A stretch of 5,219 nucleotides of DNA, taken from NCBI GenBank assembly GCA_002691725.1, contig NZIT01000060.1, forward strand, positions 40,903-46,121. The letters run 5' to 3'. This document shows positions 1 to 5,219 of this stretch, in pieces. Origin of the DNA: SAR116 cluster bacterium (lineage in GTDB: Bacteria; Pseudomonadota; Alphaproteobacteria; Puniceispirillales; UBA1172). The notes beneath the pieces were generated by a model. The model was not told the DNA's origin. It ran no database searches and was given only the letters and a program-made list of their open reading frames with translations. Numbering within the stretch: position 1 is the stretch's first letter; each line of letters starts with the position of its first letter. Made by a program: the position numbers and the translations under genes.

Positions 1-689
1 GAGCGCATATGGTTTTCAGCCATAGCTAAAAGCTCATCAATGCAATCCTGAACAACTTGCTTGCCATATTTATCCAATAGGGCGATTAAGTTTCTGGCAC
101 CGACCTTACAGGCGCCTATCAATGCGTTAAAATCACCTTCTTGATCGCGTCTGGCGCGCATATTTGTAAACAGCATGTTGAGAATGTCATCTCTTGGCAC
201 CCCTTTATCCCAAATCTTGATTGGCGGAATGCGTAAGCCTTCGGCATAGATTTCTGTTGCCGCCGGATTATAACCTGCTGGAACAGGGCCGCCAATATCC
301 GTCAAGTGACCTTTACAGACTGTCCAAAAAACCAGCTCACCATGATAGAATACCGGGTAATACATACAGGTATCAATGATATGTGACCCGGCATAATCCG
401 GATCATTATGCAGAACCAGATCACCCTCGCTAATCTGGCCGTCGAAAAACTTGTCAACGGCTTTCATCGCCGGAATAAGTGACCCCAGATGAATAGGGAT
501 ATCCTGACCTTGCAAAATCATTTCCGGTTGATGATTAAATAAAGCAGTGGAGTAATCATGAGCTAGATTAAACACACTTGATCGTGCTGTTTTTTCTAAC
601 GTCAATGTCATTTCGCGTTGGGTTGTTTCTAATACACCTCGCACCACTGACAGCGTGATAGGATCAATGTCTTTACCGCTATAACTCAT
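1..689 (-). CDS. Second hydantoinase B family subunit, N-terminal part (gene runs off left edge)
   Basis: Open from the ATG at 689 to the left edge: 229 complete codons and two bases (TC, necessarily Ser) of the next. No stop or frameshift interrupts it. It is a HyuB-family metal-binding subunit: family opening IDPITLSVVRGVLE (8-21), Asp45 in AHDYSTALF, PIHLGS (65-70), HNDPDYAGSHIID (94-106) with His103 and Asp106, GHLTDIGG (127-134) with His128, then EIYAEGLRIPPIKIW (146-160) and a helical stretch about 165-229 with GDFNALIGACKVGARN. The spacing Asp45-His103-His128 agrees with the caprolactamase CapB metal site, so it looks catalytically competent as far as visible. It is a divergent paralogue, not a copy, of the upstream hyuB: in the first 46 aligned residues I count about 16 identities. 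About 330-370 residues are missing if it has normal length. It could share the single HyuA seen here, or pair with another HyuA beyond the edge. Confidence 0.95.
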   Translation of the reverse strand, partial: MSYSGKDIDPITLSVVRGVLETTQREMTLTLEKTARSSVFNLAHDYSTALFNHQPEMILQGQDIPIHLGSLIPAMKAVDKFFDGQISEGDLVLHNDPDYAGSHIIDTCMYYPVFYHGELVFWTVCKGHLTDIGGPVPAGYNPAATEIYAEGLRIPPIKIWDKGVPRDDILNMLFTNMRARRDQEGDFNALIGACKVGARNLIALLDKYGKQVVQDCIDELLAMAENHMR

Positions 690-694
690 GATTT

Positions 695-702
695 TCTCCC
701 TT
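695..702 (-). promoter_or_regulatory. Ribosome binding site of second hyuB
   Basis: The 17-base gap after the first hyuB carries AAAGGGAGAAAATC before the ATG at 689, with 6 bases between GGGAG and the start. The 8-base core AAGGGAGA is identical to the one before hyuA. This supports the ATG at 689 and continued co-transcription. Confidence 0.75.
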
Positions 703-706
703 TCGT

Positions 707-2476
707 TTATGCCATTGAAGCCCGGAGTTTTTCCGTCGCATCTTGATCAACTTGCCAGCCATAACCATCATCGACAGCAGCCATGACAACCCCATAATCA
801 GCTTTGGCCTGATCAACAGAAATGATGTCATCAAGCACATCATCAAGCACCTTGGCAGGCTCACGTTCCAGAGGATTTCCAAATCCCCCACCCGATGGTG
901 AGATATAAGAGACAACATCACCTTCTTCTGTTCTCAGTCCAGAAAACTTGGAATATTCCTGGCGCACATCTGATGGGTCTTTTTTGTTATAAATTTCCAT
1001 CTTGCCAACAGAGCCGGGTTTACCGCCAAAAGCACCCCATGGGGCATCTAAATGACGGTCGGATTCATGTGTCATGAACCCCGGCGTCAGATAACGCTGC
1101 GATTTCACAACCCCCGCACCACCACGATATTTACCAGCACCCGGAGGCGCATCATCTCTAATCTCATAGCGATCACAGATTAATGGCAAATGCATACCAA
1201 GGTCTTCGAGCGGGTTGTTGCGTGTATTCCGCATCAGCTCTTCAACAGTATCAACACCATCTGAGTTCGGCCGGCCACCTGTTGCTGCCTCATTAACCTC
1301 AAGGAAGACCCAGTAATCGCCGCTTGGACGAACCCCAGAATATGCCGCAAAGGACAAGGTAGCAGCGTTACCAGCAGTTGATTTTTCAGGAATAACCGGG
1401 CTCAGTGCCTTAATCACCAAATCCGCCATACGCTGAATCTGGCAGAATCTGGCTTCGGCAGCGGCAGGGGCAATCGGATTAAAGATTGATCCCTTTGGTG
1501 CCGTCACTTTAATCGGACGGAATGAGCCTTCGTTCTGAGGCACATATTCTTCGAGCGTGTATGTATCAAGCAACATGGCACGGAAAACAAAGAATGCCGC
1601 CACCATGGTTGATCCATCATAGGGGACGTTAAAGGCGGTCGGAACCTGATCTGACGATCCGGTCAGATCAACCTCAACATCATCACCGGTGATGCGAACA
1701 CAGACTTTGATGGGGAGCGTTTTATCTCTATTTCGACCATCATCATCGAGGAAGCCTTCAGCGAAATATTCACCATCCGGAATTTTTGCAATTTCCCGAC
1801 GCATTAACCGTTCCGTATAATCCATAAGCTGATTACATGATGTGATAACATCCTCTTTGCCGTATTTCTCAACTAGCTCCTCAAACCGCCGCACGCCTAA
1901 TTCAGCTGACGCGATTTGGGCCTCAAGATCACCCATAACCAGACCCGGAACGCGGGTGTTGTCATGGATATATTTCCACAAAGGCTCAACTCGTTTGCCG
2001 CCTTCATAGAGCTTGACAGCATCAAGCAACATGCCCTCTGCCCACATATCCGGAACATCAATAATTAGCCCCGGTGTAGCCGCGCCGATATCAACATGGT
2101 GCGCTGTATTGGCAGAAAATCCGATTAGCTCGCCTTTATAAAACACTGGCATCACCACCGCAATGTCAGGCGAATGTGAGGCGCCTTTATAAGGGTGGTT
2201 ATGAACAACACAATCCCCTGGCTCCCACTCATCTAAAGGAATAGTTTCGGCAATCCCCCGCAAATAGCCCGGCAGAGAGCCAATATGCATAGGCGTTGAG
2301 TCAGATTCGCAAAGCGTATTGAAATCAGTATCAAATAATCCTGCGCCCAGATCCTGACTTTCGCGGATAATGGATGAGTAACTCATGCGATAAAGCACGT
2401 TACCCATCTGTTCTGCGATGGAATGCAAGGCACCACCGATGACCTGCAAGGTAATTGGATCAATTTCTCTAGTCAT
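707..2476 (-). CDS. hyuB: Hydantoinase B / oxoprolinase family metal-binding subunit (HyuB-like, first copy)
   Basis: Complete, 589 aa, ATG start, TAA stop. HyuB proteins carry the catalytic metal site and pair with HyuA in an (alpha-beta)2-type complex to hydrolyse or carboxylate the ATP-activated substrate. The protein begins with the family opening IDPITLQVI (5-13), and a start at 2476 puts it at the usual place. Metal-site region: Asp42 in SQDLGAGLFD, HNHPYKGASHSPD (92-104) with His101 and Asp104, and AHHVDIG (125-131) with His126. By position these match the Asp-His-Asp-His zinc site of caprolactamase CapB. Further family segments are WAEGMLLDAVKLYEGG (about 145-160), a glycine-rich AGKYRGGAG stretch about 150 residues from the end, APWGAFGGKPG, and the closing GGGFGNPLERE (529-539) followed by a C-terminal YGVV. 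Length is normal for split HyuB and much shorter than AcxB of acetone carboxylase (about 770 aa). It sits directly after hyuA, so it is the likeliest partner. Odd point: His94 lies where most family members I know have Asp (NDPY). Confidence 0.95.
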   Translation of the reverse strand: MTREIDPITLQVIGGALHSIAEQMGNVLYRMSYSSIIRESQDLGAGLFDTDFNTLCESDSTPMHIGSLPGYLRGIAETIPLDEWEPGDCVVHNHPYKGASHSPDIAVVMPVFYKGELIGFSANTAHHVDIGAATPGLIIDVPDMWAEGMLLDAVKLYEGGKRVEPLWKYIHDNTRVPGLVMGDLEAQIASAELGVRRFEELVEKYGKEDVITSCNQLMDYTERLMRREIAKIPDGEYFAEGFLDDDGRNRDKTLPIKVCVRITGDDVEVDLTGSSDQVPTAFNVPYDGSTMVAAFFVFRAMLLDTYTLEEYVPQNEGSFRPIKVTAPKGSIFNPIAPAAAEARFCQIQRMADLVIKALSPVIPEKSTAGNAATLSFAAYSGVRPSGDYWVFLEVNEAATGGRPNSDGVDTVEELMRNTRNNPLEDLGMHLPLICDRYEIRDDAPPGAGKYRGGAGVVKSQRYLTPGFMTHESDRHLDAPWGAFGGKPGSVGKMEIYNKKDPSDVRQEYSKFSGLRTEEGDVVSYISPSGGGFGNPLEREPAKVLDDVLDDIISVDQAKADYGVVMAAVDDGYGWQVDQDATEKLRASMA

Positions 2477-2482
2477 GTTCAG

Positions 2483-2487
2483 TCTCC
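2483..2487 (-). promoter_or_regulatory. Ribosome binding site of first hyuB
   Basis: The 21-base gap after the hyuA TGA contains GGAGA on the minus strand, with 7 bases between the GGAG core and the ATG at 2476. Nothing in the gap resembles a terminator, so transcription should read through from hyuA. Confidence 0.7.
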
Positions 2488-2497
2488 GTTCCCTAAA

Positions 2498-4582
2498 TCA
2501 GTTTTTTGCAATCAGAATATCGCCAACTTCAAGCACCGTGGCGGTATAATCTGGCGGTATAATTGTTGTTGAGTTATGCTGAGTGACCACGGCGGGGCCG
2601 TTAATCATATCACCTGATTTTAGCTTGGCTCTTGCATAACGCGGTGTTGATACGGCTTTATTATCGTCAAATATCGTATCTCTATTGTAGAGATGCGCGT
2701 ATTCGGGATTCGTATTGCCGCCTTTTTCAAGTGTATTAAGCTGAAGCTTTTCAACATCAGCAGAAGCAATGACCCGAACGGTGATAGCTTCGGTAATCTG
2801 ATCCTTAAAAGCATGCCCATATTGCTGCTTGTGAACATCATAAAAATTATCAATCACGGTTTGGACATTTTTGGTTGTTAGAGGCTCATCAGGCATTTTT
2901 GCCCGCAGCTCAAAGCCTTGTCCCAGATACCGACATTCCATGATGTAATCATATCTGCGCTGATCCTTTGCCACATTATCCTGATCAAGCTGTTGATCGG
3001 CCTCTGCCTTCAAGTCTTTAACAATCTGATTGATCTGGCTGAGTTCATCATCAGAGGCTTGGTTAAGCGGGATCAGAACCGACCGAGTAAACTCATATTT
3101 AAGGTCTGATACAAGCAACCCAAGTGCCGCCGTAATCCCCGGCTGTGACGGTGATATAATGTTCTTGGCCGAAATCATATCAGCAAGTGCCACCGCATGA
3201 AGCGGCCCTGCACCACCAAAACCCATCAATGTAAAGCCTCGCGGGTCAATGCCCTTGGCGACTGAGTTTGAATTGATAGCAAGAGCCATATTGTTGTTGA
3301 TAATTCTCAGAATACCTAAGGCTGCTTCGGGGACAGACATGCCCAATGGATCAGCGATATGAGTCTTGATGGCTTTTTCCGCCAGTTCAGGCTTAATGAT
3401 AATATCACCGCCAAGGAACTGATCCTGATCAAGCCGCCCCAGAACGACCTGCGCATCGGTTACGGTTGGATGCTCCCCGCCATTGCCATAACATGCTGGC
3501 CCGGGGACAGCGCCTGCCGATTTAGGGCCAACGCGGAACGCCCCGCCTTCATCAATATAGGCGATTGATCCGCCGCCCGCACCAATCGCGTCAATATCCA
3601 GCATTGGTACCAACACAGGCAGGCTCGCAACCTCAGTATCGCGTGGATTTTTAATCCGCAACTCACCATCCTGAATCACTGAAATATCGGCAGATGTGCC
3701 GCCAATATCAATGGTAATAATATTTGATATATCACTTTGCTGGCCTGTCGACCGGGCACCAATGACGCCACCAGCAGGGCCAGATAGCAATAAGCCAATG
3801 GGCCGATCAGATGAGTTTTCAATGGTGGAAATACCGCCATTGGACTGCATAATTCTGACCTGACTATTGATGCCTTCCTTGCTCAGACGGTTTTCAAGAC
3901 TAGACAGGTAGCGTGCTGTTTTAGGGCCAATATAAGCATTCATCGCGGTTGAGCTAAAGCGCTCATATTCTCTGATCACATTGACCACTTCTGATGATGT
4001 GTAGATATACGCATCTGGATGAATGGATGCGACAATTTCCTTTGCTCGCATTTCATGGTCATTGTTCAAGAAGGAAAATAGAAACGCAATAATGATAGAA
4101 TTAATGCCGCGCTTTTTAAACAATTCCGCCGCTTCACGAACCTCATCTTCGTTCATAGGGACTTCTATCTCACCTGTTGGCGGCATCAGCCGTTCTGTGA
4201 TCGGTATCCGATTACGGCGCTTAACCAATGGCTTGGATTGCCATGGCACCTCATATTGGAGACTAAAGTTATGCGGCCGTTTGTGCCGTGCCATATGCAG
4301 AATGTCGCGGAAACCACGAGTCGTCAGCATCCCTACTTCGGCGCCATCACGTTCAATGACCATATTAGTGGCAACCGTCGTGCCGTGATAAAGCATATCA
4401 ATATCACCAGGACTCACCCCAGCTAATTCACAGACTTGAAGCACACCTTTGACAACCCCTTCGGATTGATCATGCGGTGTACTTGCTACCTTTGTGACCG
4501 TTACTTCATTTTTACTGGCATCGTGATTTTCCAAAATGATATCAGTAAATGTTCCACCGACGTCTACCCCTACCCTAATCAT
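2498..4582 (-). CDS. hyuA: Hydantoinase A / oxoprolinase family ATP-binding subunit (HyuA-like)
   Basis: Complete, 694 aa, ATG start, TGA stop. This is the nucleotide-binding subunit of an ATP-dependent cyclic-amide hydrolase or related carboxylase, with an actin/sugar-kinase-like ATPase fold, cytoplasmic. Seen in order: N-terminal phosphate-binding strand VGVDVGGTFTD (4-14); HGTTVATN (66-73), which ends the first strand-helix unit; the Hydantoinase_A core with IMQSNGG (244-250), LLSGPAGGVIGA (265-276), the second phosphate loop TIDIGGTSADI (290-300), IGAGGGSIA (333-341), GPKSAGAVPGPACYG (352-366) and adenosine-side motif GFGGAGPLHA (454-463); then a C-terminal domain (about 505-690) with RYLGQGFEL (551-559) and a final beta-rich segment containing GPAVV. 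Asp7 and Asp292 correspond to the ATP-site aspartates shown to matter in caprolactamase CapA. No key motif is lost. Length matches split hydantoinase subunits. The neighbouring hyuB gene, 21 bases downstream, should encode its partner. The family also contains acetone and acetophenone carboxylase subunits and 5-oxoprolinase, so the family call is firm and the substrate open; the gene symbol denotes family only. Confidence 0.95.
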   Translation of the reverse strand: MIRVGVDVGGTFTDIILENHDASKNEVTVTKVASTPHDQSEGVVKGVLQVCELAGVSPGDIDMLYHGTTVATNMVIERDGAEVGMLTTRGFRDILHMARHKRPHNFSLQYEVPWQSKPLVKRRNRIPITERLMPPTGEIEVPMNEDEVREAAELFKKRGINSIIIAFLFSFLNNDHEMRAKEIVASIHPDAYIYTSSEVVNVIREYERFSSTAMNAYIGPKTARYLSSLENRLSKEGINSQVRIMQSNGGISTIENSSDRPIGLLLSGPAGGVIGARSTGQQSDISNIITIDIGGTSADISVIQDGELRIKNPRDTEVASLPVLVPMLDIDAIGAGGGSIAYIDEGGAFRVGPKSAGAVPGPACYGNGGEHPTVTDAQVVLGRLDQDQFLGGDIIIKPELAEKAIKTHIADPLGMSVPEAALGILRIINNNMALAINSNSVAKGIDPRGFTLMGFGGAGPLHAVALADMISAKNIISPSQPGITAALGLLVSDLKYEFTRSVLIPLNQASDDELSQINQIVKDLKAEADQQLDQDNVAKDQRRYDYIMECRYLGQGFELRAKMPDEPLTTKNVQTVIDNFYDVHKQQYGHAFKDQITEAITVRVIASADVEKLQLNTLEKGGNTNPEYAHLYNRDTIFDDNKAVSTPRYARAKLKSGDMINGPAVVTQHNSTTIIPPDYTATVLEVGDILIAKN

Positions 4583-4589
4583 CTGTCTC

Positions 4590-4597
4590 TCTCCCTT
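4590..4597 (-). promoter_or_regulatory. Ribosome binding site of hyuA, overlapping the amidase stop codon
   Basis: On the minus strand the sequence reads TAAGGGAGAGAGACAG followed by ATG. The GGGAG core sits 8 bases before the start. The last two bases of the amidase TAA form the beginning of the AAGGGAGA motif, so a ribosome ending the amidase sits on the hyuA initiation site, which suggests translational coupling. It also supports the ATG at 4582 as the real start. Confidence 0.75.
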
Positions 4598-5219
4598 ATT
4601 TAAGTATATTTTCCAATATTTTTGCGACCTCGATTAATGCATCGTCATATCCAGCATGCGCACTAACTAAAAGACTGGTTGGTCTGTCGCCATTCTTCTG
4701 GTTTTTAGTCATTGGTAACGCCACCCCCGGCAGGTTAAAGATATTGCCCAGAGTGGTATTGCGTAAGGTCAGCAAATTGACCTTATGGAAAAGCGCCTTA
4801 TCAGCAATAAGCGGTGCAAGTTCAGGCGCTTGAATTGGTGTTGTTGGCATCAGCATAAAACCATTACCGGTTTTTTGAATAATCTCTGCTACACCCTCAC
4901 TTCTTAGCCAATGCAGCTGCACAACGTCTGAGGCAGACATGCGAGACCCGCGAAGAATTCGGTCAAGTACCCGTTCATCCATCCGCGCCCGAATATCTTC
5001 GGTCAGCTTATCTTGATGCTCAAGCCAGGCATCCATAGCTACCAATGTGCCGCATTCTTCGAGTAACGGAAATGTATTGGCAAAACAGTCAAGATCAATC
5101 GACTGAACGCTGTATCCAGCGTCTTTAATCCGGGCGAGCGCATTATTGTAATCGGCGGCAACCTGATCATCCATCGCATCCAAGACAACCGTTTGCGGCG
5201 CATAGAAACGCGGCTTTTC
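4596..5219 (-). CDS. Amidase, amidase-signature family, C-terminal part (gene runs off right edge)
   Basis: The visible part is 207 residues plus a TAA stop; the frame is open to the right edge, so the start lies outside. A TTG at 5183 could pass for a start, but the 12 in-frame codons before it (EKPRFYAPQTVV) read as a normal continuation of an amidase central region, so it is internal. Family marks, numbered in the visible part: LRGSRMSASDVVQ near 89-101, the proline-threonine strand MPTTPIQAP at 124-132, the conserved NIFNLPGVALP core strand at 159-169, and a closing segment like the family's usual last strand and helix (residues about 177-207). Amidase-signature enzymes hydrolyse linear amides in the cytoplasm with a Ser-cisSer-Lys triad. 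That triad lies in the missing N-terminal half, so activity cannot be judged. Usual length is about 450-500 aa, so over half is missing. It is followed after 13 bases by hyuA. Substrate unknown; relatives include allophanate hydrolases, GatA-like proteins and aryl or aliphatic amidases. There is no sign of the extra C-terminal domain of AtzF-type allophanate hydrolase. Confidence 0.9.
   Translation of the reverse strand, partial: EKPRFYAPQTVVLDAMDDQVAADYNNALARIKDAGYSVQSIDLDCFANTFPLLEECGTLVAMDAWLEHQDKLTEDIRARMDERVLDRILRGSRMSASDVVQLHWLRSEGVAEIIQKTGNGFMLMPTTPIQAPELAPLIADKALFHKVNLLTLRNTTLGNIFNLPGVALPMTKNQKNGDRPTSLLVSAHAGYDDALIEVAKILENILK

Noticed and set aside
690..706. Terminator or promoter between the two hyuB genes
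   Set aside because: The gap is 17 bases, contains only a Shine-Dalgarno sequence, and shows no hairpin with a T-run and no room for -35/-10 boxes.
679..921. Minus-strand 80-codon frame across the end of the first hyuB and the gap to the second hyuB
   Set aside because: It is out of frame with both HyuB genes, covers conserved HyuB C-terminal codons, and the protein is methionine- and leucine-rich without a domain. Shadow frame.
2620..3669. Several short frames (about 60 to 77 codons) on both strands inside hyuA
   Set aside because: All overlap intact HyuA coding sequence whose protein carries the family motifs throughout. None has independent support.
4023..4388. Plus-strand open frame of 121 codons opposite hyuA
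   Set aside because: It lies wholly within the well-conserved HyuA N-terminal coding region on the other strand, shows no recognisable domain, and no clear ribosome site is evident. It is a shadow frame.
707..4582. Acetone carboxylase (AcxABC) as the specific identity of the HyuA/HyuB pair
   Set aside because: The B subunit (589 aa) is far shorter than AcxB, no small gamma subunit gene is seen, and an amidase neighbour suits amide hydrolysis better. It cannot be excluded fully because the left end of the operon is not visible.
4596..5183. A complete small amidase of 195 aa starting at TTG 5183
   Set aside because: The frame continues upstream to the window edge with amidase-like sequence and no stop. 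The catalytic half would be missing in a 195-residue protein, so this is a truncated view of a longer gene.

Overview
The window is one minus-strand catabolic-type operon of four co-directional genes, cut at both edges. In transcription order (right to left) it holds the C-terminal half of an amidase-signature-family amidase (5219 to 4596), a complete HyuA-type ATP-binding subunit (4582 to 2498, 694 aa), a complete HyuB-type metal-binding subunit (2476 to 707, 589 aa), and the N-terminal 229 residues of a second, different HyuB-type subunit (689 to 1, running off the left edge). The gaps are only 13, 21 and 17 bases. Each downstream gene has a purine-rich Shine-Dalgarno sequence 6 to 8 bases before its ATG, so the genes are very probably co-transcribed from a promoter beyond the right edge.

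How the genes work together: HyuA and HyuB proteins form the two-subunit enzymes of the hydantoinase A / 5-oxoprolinase / acetone carboxylase superfamily. HyuA uses ATP to activate a carbonyl, bicarbonate or lactam-type oxygen, and HyuB carries the metal site where the chemistry is completed. Subunit sizes (694 and 589 aa) fit the split ATP-dependent hydantoinase/lactamase type rather than the fused roughly 1,200 to 1,300-residue 5-oxoprolinase. A plausible scheme is ATP-driven opening of a cyclic amide or imide by HyuA/HyuB, with the amidase acting on a linear amide before or after that step. The substrate cannot be read from this sequence. The second HyuB is the less routine element: it is clearly paralogous to the first, keeps the predicted metal ligands, and differs around them.

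Organism: the window suggests a Gram-negative proteobacterium with base composition in the mid-to-high 40s percent G+C (estimated by eye on a few lines). The protein style and AGGGAG-type ribosome sites are compatible with a marine alphaproteobacterium, but that is a guess. No RNA gene, mobile element, CRISPR array, attachment site, terminator or promoter was seen. There is no non-coding stretch longer than about 21 bases, and the plus strand holds only shadow reading frames. This looks like an ordinary, intact catabolic operon rather than a new defence or mobile system.
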